Positions 16,180-23,977 of a DNA stretch of 64,000 bases are shown one piece after another. Numbering within the stretch: the stretch's first letter is position 1; the number at the start of each line of letters is the position of its first letter. The notes beneath the pieces were generated by a model. It was given only the letters and a program-made list of their open reading frames with translations. It was not told the origin of the DNA and made no database searches. The position numbers and the translations under genes were made by a program. The DNA is from an uncultured Bacteroidales bacterium (lineage in GTDB: Bacteria; Bacteroidota; Bacteroidia; Bacteroidales; Muribaculaceae), in the NCBI GenBank assembly GCA_902781045.1, contig CACZHT010000002.1, positions 62,001 to 126,000 on the forward strand, given 5' to 3'.

Positions 16180-17171
16180 TGTCTGTTAAGTTTCTGTGCA
16201 ATTTTGGCTTTGATTTCAAAAAAATTGATGAAGCCATCGTAGAGCCATGGGCAATAGAACATAGCCACCATAATTGCTTTGTACCGCACTGGTATTGAGC
16301 TGTTTGAAAAGAATTCTGCTTTAACCAACGGTCTCTCTTCCTGGACTTTGCGCAACACGTCTTTATGATTCTTGTTGGCTCGTCGAGCTTTGAGATACCT
16401 CTTCATCAAATCAATGCTGTAGAAACCTCGTTCTGTTTCGGTCATCTTATCGCGATGTACACCACATTTCTTGAGAATAATTAACACCTCATATTGATGA
16501 CGTGCTACCCCATCGGCCCATGAGATAGAATCATCGCGGATAACCCAATGATACAAAACATGGTTTATCGTCACAGCTCGGTTGCACTTGATACACATTC
16601 GCATATTGAATTCCTGGTCTTGTCCAGGTACCATGGGGGCAAAACGTTCATTGCCTATCAGTTCTCTTCGATACAATTTATTCCACACCATAGCCATCCA
16701 CTTACGGGCAAATGGTTCGACAAACCAGTGATAGAACATTTGTTCTCGTGTCTTGACAGAGAATTCCAAGGGTGGATTAGGCAAAAATTGTTCTTCCATC
16801 GAATTGACCATCCGCACTTGCGATATAGCCAGGTCTGCGTCTGTCTTTTCGATTGCCTCAAGCAAGACCTTATACATGTCGGGGTGGATGTAGTCGTCAC
16901 TGTCAATGAAGCCGATGTAGCGGCCTTGAGCAATATCCATGCCGGTGTTGCGGGCACCGGGGAGGCCTTTGTTCTGTTGATGTATGACTTTGAAACGTGG
17001 GTCGCGGGCGGCGAACTCGTCGCAGATGGCACCGGAGCCATCGGTCGAGCCGTCATCGACAACGATACACTCCCAGTCGGTAAAAGTCTGGTCGGCTATA
17101 CTCTGGAGGCTCTTGCGCACATAAGCTTCTACGTTATAGACTGGTACAATGATTGTGATGGTGGGAGTCAT
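16176..17171 (-). CDS. Glycosyltransferase family 2, copy B of a recent duplicate pair
   Basis: A 331-aa GT-A enzyme with ITIIVPVYNVEAYVRKSL, VVDDGSTDGSGAICDE and FIDSDDYIHPDMY. It is the paralogue of 13,910-14,911. Start ATG 17,171 (MTPTITIIV) is preferred, because the in-frame ATG at 17,204 lies only 3 bp beyond a -7 promoter box and would be at or before the transcript start. It forms a two-gene unit with the epimerase by a 4-bp overlap. Its C-terminal half differs from copy A in the acceptor region, so the two may add to different acceptors. Confidence 0.92.
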   Translation of the reverse strand: MTPTITIIVPVYNVEAYVRKSLQSIADQTFTDWECIVVDDGSTDGSGAICDEFAARDPRFKVIHQQNKGLPGARNTGMDIAQGRYIGFIDSDDYIHPDMYKVLLEAIEKTDADLAISQVRMVNSMEEQFLPNPPLEFSVKTREQMFYHWFVEPFARKWMAMVWNKLYRRELIGNERFAPMVPGQDQEFNMRMCIKCNRAVTINHVLYHWVIRDDSISWADGVARHQYEVLIILKKCGVHRDKMTETERGFYSIDLMKRYLKARRANKNHKDVLRKVQEERPLVKAEFFSNSSIPVRYKAIMVAMFYCPWLYDGFINFFEIKAKIAQKLNRQ

Positions 17172-17206
17172 AGAACAGATCGATGTTTTTTGCTTATATT
17201 TCATTG

Positions 17207-17214
17207 CAAATATA
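17207..17214 (-). promoter_or_regulatory. -7 element for the GT2 copy B / epimerase unit
   Basis: On the - strand this reads TATATTTG followed by c. It lies 36 bp upstream of the chosen GTase start at 17,171. Confidence 0.55.
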
Positions 17215-17264
17215 CTACAAAATTCATTAAGTTCACAGATTTCAATCGTGCTTTAACATTGTTT

Positions 17265-17400
17265 AGCAATGCAGAGTAATGCACACAGAGAATACTGAGA
17301 ATTATTTCTCTGTGCGCCCTATGGCCTCGGTGCGAGATAAATTACACACAGAGTATATTAAAATCCTCGGTGGGCGCTTTATCCTCGGTGTTAGATTTTA
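17265..17400. other. Intergenic region with cacagag-type repeats
   Basis: Between the divergent GT2 and sugar transferase genes lie short imperfect dyads such as cacagagaatactgag against ctctgtg, plus repeated cctcggtg units. The style resembles the repeats around the GxxExxY gene, but no gene is present here. Confidence 0.45.
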
Positions 17401-17410
17401 GAATAAGAGT

Positions 17411-18019
17411 ATGTATAAAAACTATATCAAACGGATACTGGACTTCAGCATTGCACTGGTGGCACTGGTGTGCCTGTCGCCGTTGCTGCTGGTGGTGACG
17501 GTGTGGTTGCACCTGGCCAACAAGGGTGCCGGGGCATTTTTCCTGCAGGAGCGACCAGGGCTACATGGCAAGGTGTTCCGCATCATCAAGTTCAAGACAA
17601 TGACCGACGAGCGTGATGCCGATGGCAACCTGCTGCCCGATGCCGACCGACTGACGCAGGGGGGGAAGCTGGTGCGCTCGACGAGCATCGACGAGCTGCC
17701 ACAGCTGGTGAATGTGTTGAAGGGCGACATGTCGCTGATCGGGCCGCGGCCGCTGCTGGTGCAGTACCTGCCGCTCTATTCACATGAGCAAGCACGCCGC
17801 CATGAGGTGCGACCGGGCATCACAGGCTGGGCACAATGCCACGGCCGCAACGCCATCAGCTGGTCCGAGAAATTCAAGCTGGACGTGTGGTATGTCGACC
17901 ACGTGTCGTTCAAGACCGACATGCGAGTGATTATCGACACTGTCAAGGCTGTGCTGCACCGCGACGGCATATCGCAAGAGGGTCAGGCCACGATGGAGGT
18001 GTTTAACGGAAGAAATTAA
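17411..18019 (+). CDS. Initiating phosphoglycosyl transferase (PglC-like bacterial sugar transferase)
   Basis: A 202-aa monotopic membrane enzyme that starts glycan assembly by moving a sugar-1-phosphate from UDP-sugar to undecaprenyl phosphate. It has the minimal PglC architecture: a re-entrant N-terminal helix (residues 7-35), QERPGLHGKVFRIIKFKTM, then the catalytic Asp-Glu dyad D94-E95 in TSIDELPQLVN, GDMSLIGPRPLL and RPGITGWAQ. The PglD-like gene begins 2 bp after its stop, which suggests that the first sugar is a bacillosamine-type 4-acetamido sugar. The aminotransferase and dehydratase for that pathway are not in the window. Confidence 0.92.
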   Translation: MYKNYIKRILDFSIALVALVCLSPLLLVVTVWLHLANKGAGAFFLQERPGLHGKVFRIIKFKTMTDERDADGNLLPDADRLTQGGKLVRSTSIDELPQLVNVLKGDMSLIGPRPLLVQYLPLYSHEQARRHEVRPGITGWAQCHGRNAISWSEKFKLDVWYVDHVSFKTDMRVIIDTVKAVLHRDGISQEGQATMEVFNGRN

Positions 18020-18020
18020 A

Positions 18021-18596
18021 ATGTACTTATATGGCGCTAGCGGGCATGCCCGCGTAATCATGGAAATTTTGCATGCCGTCGGAATTGCGGTGGAGGCTAT
18101 CATCGATGACAACCCCGAGGTCAATGAGTTGGATGGCACAGAAGTGCGACATCGCCATAATGGTGAGTCGCCGATGATTCTGTCCATTGGCAACAACAGG
18201 GTGCGGCAGAAGTTAGACCAGTCGCTGGACTGTGACTGGGGCACAGCTATACATCCGACTGCAATCATATCGCCCACAGCGACGATGGGCGCGGGCACCG
18301 TGGTGATGCAGGGCGCCATCGTCCAGGCGCATGCCAGCATCGGACGGCATTGCATCATCAACACAGGAGCGTCGGTCGACCACGAATGCCAGATTGGCGA
18401 TTATGTACATGTGTCGCCTCATGCCACGTTGTGCGGTCTTGTAGAAGTCGGTGACGGCACATGGATTGGCGCTGGAGCCACTGTAATCCAGTGTGTGAAG
18501 ATTGGCAAGAATTGCGTCATCGGCGCCGGGAGTGTGGTGCTGCATGATGTGGCTGACGGGGCCAAGGTGGCAGGGAATCCAGCCCGGGAGATATAG
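18021..18596 (+). CDS. PglD/NeuD family sugar O/N-acetyltransferase
   Basis: A 191-aa left-handed beta-helix enzyme. The N-terminus YLYGASGHARVIMEIL is the PglD UDP-sugar-binding Rossmann-like domain. Hexapeptide repeats follow (IHPTAIISPTATMGAG, GAIVQAHASIGRHCI), with the catalytic His in NTGASVDHECQIGDYVHVSP and the acetyl-CoA region VAGNPAREI. It acetylates a UDP-4-amino-sugar and is encoded directly after the PglC-like transferase, the usual pairing. The aminotransferase that commonly follows is absent, and the next 440 bp hold only a degraded fragment. Confidence 0.9.
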   Translation: MYLYGASGHARVIMEILHAVGIAVEAIIDDNPEVNELDGTEVRHRHNGESPMILSIGNNRVRQKLDQSLDCDWGTAIHPTAIISPTATMGAGTVVMQGAIVQAHASIGRHCIINTGASVDHECQIGDYVHVSPHATLCGLVEVGDGTWIGAGATVIQCVKIGKNCVIGAGSVVLHDVADGAKVAGNPAREI

Positions 18597-18736
18597 ACCC
18601 ACAGCCTTCTAAGCTGTAGGTTCATTACTGATTTATCAGTATGACGATTGCTAAACGTTGACAATGATTTGTGCGCAATATTGCTTGCCTGTTTTATAAC
18701 ATGAACTTTGCAAAAGCACAAAGGGCGGACCTATAA

Positions 18737-18967
18737 TCAACAAATGTCAAGCAGATAACCAAAACCGACTTTGACAACAAATTAAGGGAGTCGAAAGGCA
18801 TCATAAGTACGGGCATCACATTTCATCATTACTCATACCTGCTGTTTAAGAGTTCCATCCTCACTCAGGCCAATCTGCACAGGATGAGGCAGCAATTCAG
18901 CAACAAACCGTCATATCGGTTTGTCACTGCAAGGGAATTTCGAAAAGAGTTTGAGAGGCTAGCATAG
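18737..18967 (+). pseudogene. Unidentified C-terminal fragment without a start codon
   Basis: A 76-codon open stretch ends at TAG 18,965-18,967 and starts right after a stop, with no usable ATG before codon 50. The residues include GIISTGITFHHYSYLLFKSS and SYRFVTAREFRKEFERLA, which look like real protein, but I do not recognise the family. It lies in a 446-bp gap (18,597-19,042) between the PglD-like gene and the next GT4, where a further sugar-modifying gene would be expected. A weak hairpin followed by a T-run is at about 18,973-19,005. Confidence 0.45.
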
Positions 18968-19042
18968 GTGACCCCTCTCATAGTACTTTATCAAATGAGG
19001 CTTTTTTTCAGCACCAAGTGCTAGAGCATGAGAGATAATAAC

Positions 19043-20344
19043 ATGACAACCAAACTATTGAGGGTGACTACGGTGCCGACATCGTTGATTTCGTTCTGCA
19101 CGGGGCTGATGCGCGAGCTGACGGAAGATGGTTATGAGGTGGTGGCAGTGTCGTCACCTAACACGAGTGCAGCACCTGGCGAGACCCGCAGCGAGCTGGA
19201 GGAGTTCGGCCGGCAGGAGGGGGTGCGCACAATTGCTGTGCCGATGGAGCGGCGCATCTCGCCGACGAAGGACTTGAAGTCGCTGTGGCGGATGTGGCGC
19301 GTGCTGAGGCGCGAGCGGCCCGACATGGTGCACTCGATGACCCCGAAGGCCGGGCTGGTGACAATGCTGGCGGCCTGGCTGGCAAGGGTGCCGGTGCGCA
19401 TCCACACATTCACGGGGCTGGTGTTCCCCACTGAGACGGGGCTGAAGCGCCGCCTGCTGATGGCGACCGACTGGCTGACGTGCGCCTGTGCGACGCATGT
19501 GATTCCGGAGGGCGAGGGGGTGAAGGCCGACTTGCTGAACCACGGCATCACGCACAAGCCGCTCAAGGTGCTGGGCTATGGCAATATCAAGGGGATAGAC
19601 TTGGACCACTGGAACCGCGAAGCGGCTGACATTAATGCGCAAGATATAGCTAATTCGGCTAGCGAGGCGACGCATACCCCTCTCCTTTGCAATCGGGGAG
19701 GAGAATGTGAAAGCCATGCTGCTGGCACCGAGATGGCGCAAACCCCACCCCTCACCCCTCCCCTTTGTGAAAGGGGAGGGGATGTGGATGCCGCTGCTCC
19801 CTTCCGGTTTGTGTTTGTGGGGCGCATTGTGGGGGACAAAGGCATCAATGAGCTGGTGGCGGCATTCAAGCGGCTGCATGACGAGCTGCCCGGCACCAAG
19901 TTGACGCTGGTGGGACCGTTTGAGGAGAACATCGACCCGATCAAGCCTGAGACCAGGGCCGAGATTGAGCGCAACCCGGCCATCGATGCCGTAGGGTCGC
20001 AAAGCGACGTGAGGCCGTACTATGTGGCGGCCGATGCGCTGGTGTTTCCGAGTTACCGCGAGGGGTTCCCTAACGTGGTGCTCGAGGCCGGAGCGATGGG
20101 GCTGCCGAGCATCGTGACGGACATCAACGGCTCTCGCGAGATCATCATTGAGGGGCGCAACGGCACGATTGTACCGCCACGCGACGAGGAAGCGCTGTAC
20201 CGGGCAATGCGGCACTGGGTGACGCACCGCGACGAGGTGGCGCGGATGGCGGCGGAAGCGCGGCCGCTGATAGCGAGCCGGTTTGAACAGGGCTATGTGA
20301 GGCGGTGCCTGAAGGAGTTTTACCGGCAAGTGGCAAAGAGGTGA
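19043..20344 (+). CDS. Glycosyltransferase family 4 with in-frame repeat insertion
   Basis: A 433-aa GT-B enzyme. The N-terminal domain has VTTVPTSLISFCTGLMREL and HSMTPKAGLVTMLAAWLA, the latter typical of capsule GT4 enzymes of the WbpX/CapM type. The C-terminal domain opens RFVFVGRIVGDKGINELV and has the donor block PSYREGFPNVVLEAGAMG. Residues about 212-249, exactly between the domains, are one degenerate and one perfect copy of the palindromic repeat (THTPLLCNRGGE; TPPLTPPLCERGGD). ATG 19,043 (MTTKLLRVT) gives the usual N-terminus; 19,028 is an alternative. A truncated transporter frame overlaps its stop codon. Confidence 0.9.
   Translation: MTTKLLRVTTVPTSLISFCTGLMRELTEDGYEVVAVSSPNTSAAPGETRSELEEFGRQEGVRTIAVPMERRISPTKDLKSLWRMWRVLRRERPDMVHSMTPKAGLVTMLAAWLARVPVRIHTFTGLVFPTETGLKRRLLMATDWLTCACATHVIPEGEGVKADLLNHGITHKPLKVLGYGNIKGIDLDHWNREAADINAQDIANSASEATHTPLLCNRGGECESHAAGTEMAQTPPLTPPLCERGGDVDAAAPFRFVFVGRIVGDKGINELVAAFKRLHDELPGTKLTLVGPFEENIDPIKPETRAEIERNPAIDAVGSQSDVRPYYVAADALVFPSYREGFPNVVLEAGAMGLPSIVTDINGSREIIIEGRNGTIVPPRDEEALYRAMRHWVTHRDEVARMAAEARPLIASRFEQGYVRRCLKEFYRQVAKR
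19676..19788 (+). repeat. Two in-frame palindromic repeat copies in a second GT4 gene
   Basis: A degenerate copy at 19,676-19,708 (ctctcctttgcaatcggg) is followed by a full copy at 19,739-19,788. The core of the full copy, cctcccctttgtgaaaggg, is identical to the copies at 670-794. The frame is maintained and the peptide TPPLTPPLCERGGD is almost the same as in the first GT4, so the element is read in the same frame in both hosts. Confidence 0.9.
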
Positions 20345-20994
20345 CCACAGATAAGAACATTCACCATGATAATAATGGGGGCATCCGGCGAGAGCTGGAT
20401 GCCTTCGTTTCATGGCTAGTCAATGAGTTCAAGGTAAGCATCGCAGCCATGGTGGGCGGTTTATTGTTGTTCTTCCTGCCGGTAGACTTGAAAAAGGGCA
20501 AGATGACCCTGAGCTGGCAGGAAGGTATGGCCGGCATCGACTGGGGCACGCTGCTGCTCTTTGGCGGCGGACTGGCAATGGGCGGACTGATGTACAGCAC
20601 CGGCTTGTCGGACTGGATAGGCAACGGCATCAAGTCGGCAATGGGTGGAACGCCGTTGGAGTATGTGTTCATAGCCGTGTTCTGCGTGTCGGCACTGTTG
20701 CTGGCCGAGTTTACGTCGCACACTGCTGCGGTCAACCTGATTGGCACCATATCGATAGGCACAGCGGTGTCATTGGGCTTCAGCCCCATCCCTGTGGCTG
20801 TCGGCATTGCGTTAGCCTCGTCGCTGGGATTCATGATGCCAGTCTCCACACCACCCAATGCCATCGTCTATGCTTCGGGCTATGTTCCCATCACCAAGAT
20901 GTTTAGGTCGGGATTCATCATCGATGTCATTGGTGTGTTCTGCATCACCATTCCACTGGTTCTTGTCATCGTCAAGGCGGTTATGGGAGTATAA
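20341..20994 (+). pseudogene. C-terminal half of a DASS (SLC13) sodium:anion symporter
   Basis: About 217 residues with five or so membrane segments: WGTLLLFGGGLAMGGLMYST, TSHTAAVNLIGTISIG and the DASS signature MMPVSTPPNAIVYASGYVP. Full-length members are around 450-500 aa, and the N-terminal half with the first substrate-binding hairpin is missing. The frame opens at GTG 20,341, overlapping the GT4 stop, and the upstream residues TTDKNIHHDNNGG are not family sequence. It is probably a fragment left by a rearrangement at the edge of the polysaccharide locus. Transport activity is not expected. Confidence 0.8.
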
Positions 20995-21101
20995 CCCGCA
21001 TCAAGATTGGCTGCTATTGTTGGCAAGATTTGATGGGTTTGTGTGACTGAAGTCAACCTCGTGGTTGATAAGACGCATGAGCTGACCGCCTTGCAAGTCT
21101 A

Positions 21102-21839
21102 CTACTTTAGGCGGCGTTTTAGCCAGCGGAGGGAGTCGACACCGAAGAGGCGGTGTACCCACCGGGTGACCCAGAGGCGGACGGGACCGTAGTTGTTGAC
21201 CCAGGTTTTGCTATACCAGTGGATGGAGCGGGTGTTGGACGTCTTGTTGAGGCGGCCAGTGGCATCATCCAGGGGGTTGAAGTAGTCGATGGGATAAATC
21301 CAGATGCCATCGACTTGCTGGAGGTCGTTGGTGGGCTGGAGGCCGTGTTCGGCCAGAACCTGTGTGTTGTGTGTGACGACTGTGCCACCCAAGATGCGTC
21401 CCTCTGCATCCATGAACTGCTGAGTAGCATAATGGTCGAGCAAGGCACGGTAGATGGGATGGTTCGGCTCAACCCCAAGACCCAAGCCAGGGGCCACCTT
21501 GGGCAGCTCGCCGGGTGCGCCCGGCACTTCAATGCCCATAAAGGCACCACGGCAGATGATATCATCCATAGGAGCAATGATCTCGACATCGGTGTCGAAG
21601 TAGAGTCCACCGTGGTGATAGAGAATCCACATGCGGGCGTAGTCGCTGACAAAGGCCCACTTGCGGGCTTGATAAGCCTGAGCGGTGTAGGGGATGATAT
21701 TGACATCGAAGTTGTCCTCGTTCCACTCGCGAATCTCGTAGTCAGGCAAGAATTTGCGCCACGAGGCGATGCACTTCTGCGCCGAAGCGGGCAGTGGGTT
21801 GCGACCGAACCAGCAGTAATGTATGACTTTGGGTATCAC
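21102..21839 (-). CDS. GT32 family glycosyltransferase (DXD sugar-binding domain)
   Basis: A 245-aa enzyme. IPKVIHYCWFGRNPLPASA is the canonical GT32 N-terminus, ARKWAFVSDYARMWILYHHG is the conserved helix, and the metal-binding DxD is D82-T-D84 in LYFDTDVEI. NTRSIHWYSKTWVNN is the common C-terminal motif. It probably adds a sugar during surface glycan synthesis, but on the - strand, separated from the + strand locus by the truncated transporter. Upstream is the tandem-repeat/palindrome region at 21,843-21,990. Confidence 0.92.
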   Translation of the reverse strand: MIPKVIHYCWFGRNPLPASAQKCIASWRKFLPDYEIREWNEDNFDVNIIPYTAQAYQARKWAFVSDYARMWILYHHGGLYFDTDVEIIAPMDDIICRGAFMGIEVPGAPGELPKVAPGLGLGVEPNHPIYRALLDHYATQQFMDAEGRILGGTVVTHNTQVLAEHGLQPTNDLQQVDGIWIYPIDYFNPLDDATGRLNKTSNTRSIHWYSKTWVNNYGPVRLWVTRWVHRLFGVDSLRWLKRRLK

Positions 21840-21842
21840 CTT

Positions 21843-21990
21843 ACACTTAATTCATAATTTATAATTCATAATTCATATAGCTGCCAGCATCGTCCTGCCA
21901 AGGGGCGGTGGGTTTACCCCTCCCCTAACCCCTCCCCTTAAAGGGGCGGGGGACTTGCCGAGGCTCCCCACCGCTTGAAGGGGCGGGAAA
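21843..21990. repeat. AT-rich tandem repeats followed by GC-rich palindromic repeat copies
   Basis: From 21,849 there are tandem ttcataa/ttataa units. From about 21,913 there are cctcccctaacccctccc and ccttaaaggggcgggg, a diverged copy of the dispersed palindrome, and a partial third arm near 21,976 (cttgaaggggcggg). No gene is present. Confidence 0.75.
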
Positions 21991-22002
21991 CATGCCGCAG
22001 AC

Positions 22003-22566
22003 CTAGGTTGTGGGCAGCGTCGGTTGGATGGGATGCTCGGCGAAATAGCGCCACAGTGGGGCTGCCATGAGCGCCTGGAGCATCTGGTTGTCGCGCAGCA
22101 AGTCATACACCTGCTGTGGAGTCATGAGCAGAACCTCGATGTCCTCAGTGGGCTCGAGTGCCTGGTCAGAGACTCGTTCCACGCCCTGGGCAAGGAAGCA
22201 GTGGGTGATGTTGTCGCAGATGCTGGGGTTCTGGCCGATGGTCATGATTTCTCGCCATGTGCCACCGCCATAGCCCGTCTCCTCGCGCAGTTCGCGCCGT
22301 GCGCTCTGCTCTGGTGTCTCTCCCTTCTCGCTCACGCCGGCACACAACTCGACAAGCACCCTGTCCATGGCATGCCGATACTGTCGAATCATGACAAACA
22401 TGCCGTCGCGAGTGATGGCGATGACATTAACCCAGTCGGGGTACTCAAGAACATAATGCTCCGGATGGATGACTCCGCTGGGCAGCTGCACACGGTCGAC
22501 ACGCGCCGTCAGCCATGGCCTCTGGATGATGTAGCGGCTATCCAGGGTTTTCCATTTCTTGATCAT
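22003..22566 (-). CDS. NUDIX hydrolase (ADP-sugar pyrophosphatase-like)
   Basis: A 187-aa cytoplasmic hydrolase of nucleoside diphosphate derivatives. The complete NUDIX box is at residues 77-99: AGVSEKGETPEQSARRELRE then ETGY, with all G, E, R-E and E-E positions present. The preceding MIRQYRHAMDRVLVEL resembles the ADP-ribose pyrophosphatase (NudF) group. ATG 22,566 is chosen; the frame stays open further but would run antisense through the UpxY gene. It lies divergently 100 bp from UpxY. Confidence 0.9.
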   Translation of the reverse strand: MIKKWKTLDSRYIIQRPWLTARVDRVQLPSGVIHPEHYVLEYPDWVNVIAITRDGMFVMIRQYRHAMDRVLVELCAGVSEKGETPEQSARRELREETGYGGGTWREIMTIGQNPSICDNITHCFLAQGVERVSDQALEPTEDIEVLLMTPQQVYDLLRDNQMLQALMAAPLWRYFAEHPIQPTLPTT

Positions 22567-22650
22567 GCGATGCGGTGTTAAGAGGCCCCTGGCTAGGCCA
22601 AAGGCTAAAAATAAAACGTGAATAGTGGCCGAATATTGCGAGGAAAGTCG

Positions 22651-22658
22651 TAACTTTG
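22651..22658 (+). promoter_or_regulatory. -7 element of the UpxY gene, 7 nt from the start codon
   Basis: TAACTTTG, within gtaactttgcggcgca directly before ATG 22,666. The spacing leaves almost no leader, so the mRNA is probably leaderless or has a few-nucleotide leader. The same 16-mer precedes the GlmU-like gene at 35,204. Confidence 0.7.
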
Positions 22659-22665
22659 CGGCGCA

Positions 22666-23217
22666 ATGGACGAAACCCCCAACAGCAACGAGCAGGCGGT
22701 GTGGTATGCCATCCGTGTGACATACAACCGCGAGATGAAAGTCAAGTGTGAACTTGACGTGCTGGGCATACGCAACTTTGTGCCGATGCAGTACAAGGCC
22801 CAGGAGCGCAACGGGCGGCTGGTGAAGCGACTGGTGCCCTCGGTTCACAACCTGATATTCATCTACATCGAACCGAGCCGAATGTGGCAGTACAAGTCAA
22901 CGACAGCATTGCCCATCCGCTACATCATGCGCCGCGAGCCCGATGGCCGTCGCAAGCCCATCATCGTGCCTCAGCAGCAGATGGACAGTTTCATCGCCGT
23001 GGCCGGAACCTACGACGAACAGCTCATCTATCTGAATCCCGACCCTGGTGACTTCAACCAGGGCGACCGCGTGCGCATCTTGGGCGGCCCATTCGAGGGT
23101 GCCGAGGGGGTGTTTGTGCGAGTCAAGGGCGACCGCCGTGTGGTGGTGAGCATTGAGGGGGTTGTGGCCGTGGCGACTACGTTCATCCACCCATCACTGC
23201 TCGAGAAGATTGAATGA
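22666..23217 (+). CDS. UpxY family transcription antiterminator (NusG-like)
   Basis: A 183-aa NusG paralogue. The NGN domain spans about residues 11-110 (AVWYAIRVTYNREMKVKCEL, NFVPMQYKA, SVHNLIFIYIEPS). The KOW motif is at about 125-155 (FNQGDRVRILGGPFEGAEGV). UpxY proteins bind elongating RNA polymerase and allow read-through of long capsule operons. These genes normally sit first in the operon they control, but this one is followed by a strong terminator and efp, so it must act in trans, have lost its operon, or do something else. The start is fixed by the promoter 7 nt upstream. Confidence 0.92.
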   Translation: MDETPNSNEQAVWYAIRVTYNREMKVKCELDVLGIRNFVPMQYKAQERNGRLVKRLVPSVHNLIFIYIEPSRMWQYKSTTALPIRYIMRREPDGRRKPIIVPQQQMDSFIAVAGTYDEQLIYLNPDPGDFNQGDRVRILGGPFEGAEGVFVRVKGDRRVVVSIEGVVAVATTFIHPSLLEKIE

Positions 23218-23256
23218 ACAAGCACCATGCCGTGGCATGGTGCTTGTTCATTTTTT
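23216..23256 (+). terminator. Intrinsic terminator after UpxY, possibly bidirectional
   Basis: A perfect 16-bp stem (gaacaagcaccatgcc / ggcatggtgcttgttc) with a 2-nt gt linker, followed by attttttag. It overlaps the UpxY stop codon and lies 22 bp from the convergent efp stop. Confidence 0.92.
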
Positions 23257-23277
23257 AGATACGGATGGCATTGCCGA

Positions 23278-23841
23278 TTAGCGAACGCGACCTTGGTAGC
23301 TGCCGTCACGGGTGTCGACCTCGATGACCTCGCCCTCGTTGCAGAACAGGGGCACACGCACAGTAGCTCCTGTCTCGACAGTGGCCGGCTTGAGCGAGTT
23401 GGTGGCGGTGTCACCCTTGACTCCAGGCTCAGTATAGGTAATCTTGAGCTGGGTCTTGACAGGCATCTCGGCGAAGAGGATGGTCTCGGTCGACGCGTCG
23501 CTGACCACCTCAACGATGTCGCTCTCCTTCATGTAGTCGGCACCAGTAATGAGCTCCTTGCTGATGGGAATCTGCTCGTAGGTCTCCTGGTTCATGAAGA
23601 TGGCATCCTCGCCGTCCATATAGAGGTACTGATAGGGTCGGCGCTCGACGCGAACATCCTCCAGCTTCTCGCCGATGTTGAATCGGCGCTCAAGCACGCG
23701 ACCGTCGACGACGTTCTTAAGCTTGGTGCGCATGAAGGTGTTACCCTTGCCGGGCTTGACGTGGAGGAACTCGATGCAGAAGTACAAGTCGCCGTCGAGG
23801 CGGATGCAGGTACCGTTTTTGATGTCTTGAGCGTTAATCAT
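23278..23841 (-). CDS. efp: Elongation factor P
   Basis: EF-P of 187 aa relieves ribosome stalling at polyproline stretches. Three OB/KOW domains are present: N-terminal INAQDIKNGTCIRLDGDLYF, the loop KPGKGN with the tip Lys at residue 32, and the C-terminal signature KPATVETGATVRVPLFCNEG then EVIEVDTRDG. The length is standard. It may matter locally, because the in-frame palindromic repeats create P-P-L-T-P-P-L stretches in two glycosyltransferases; that link is inference. It is transcribed toward the UpxY terminator. Confidence 0.97.
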   Translation of the reverse strand: MINAQDIKNGTCIRLDGDLYFCIEFLHVKPGKGNTFMRTKLKNVVDGRVLERRFNIGEKLEDVRVERRPYQYLYMDGEDAIFMNQETYEQIPISKELITGADYMKESDIVEVVSDASTETILFAEMPVKTQLKITYTEPGVKGDTATNSLKPATVETGATVRVPLFCNEGEVIEVDTRDGSYQGRVR

Positions 23842-23889
23842 AAAGAGCTAATTATATATTATTAAATGTGTAGTTTCGAAAAAACGGTG

Positions 23890-23897
23890 CAAAGGTA
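23890..23897 (-). promoter_or_regulatory. -7 element for efp
   Basis: On the - strand this reads TACCTTTG followed by c, 48 bp upstream of the efp start and divergent to the rpmH promoter. Confidence 0.65.
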
Positions 23898-23969
23898 GTC
23901 TAAATCAGGGAAAAATCAAAAAAAAAGGCAATTTTTCTGCACTTGCTTGTGTATTTTGAAAAATTGCAG

Positions 23970-23977
23970 TAATTTTG
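23970..23977 (+). promoter_or_regulatory. -7 element for rpmH
   Basis: TAATTTTG followed by c, with a ttttg run about 15 bp upstream. The leader to ATG 24,088 is about 105 nt. Confidence 0.6.

Noticed and set aside
19154..20413. 419-codon - strand frame opposite the last GT4
   Set aside because: No protein-like motifs (His/Arg-rich), and it is fully antisense to a well-conserved GT4.
22003..22848. NUDIX gene with a 94-residue N-terminal extension
   Set aside because: The extension runs antisense through the UpxY gene and its promoter; ATG 22,566 gives a normal NUDIX protein.
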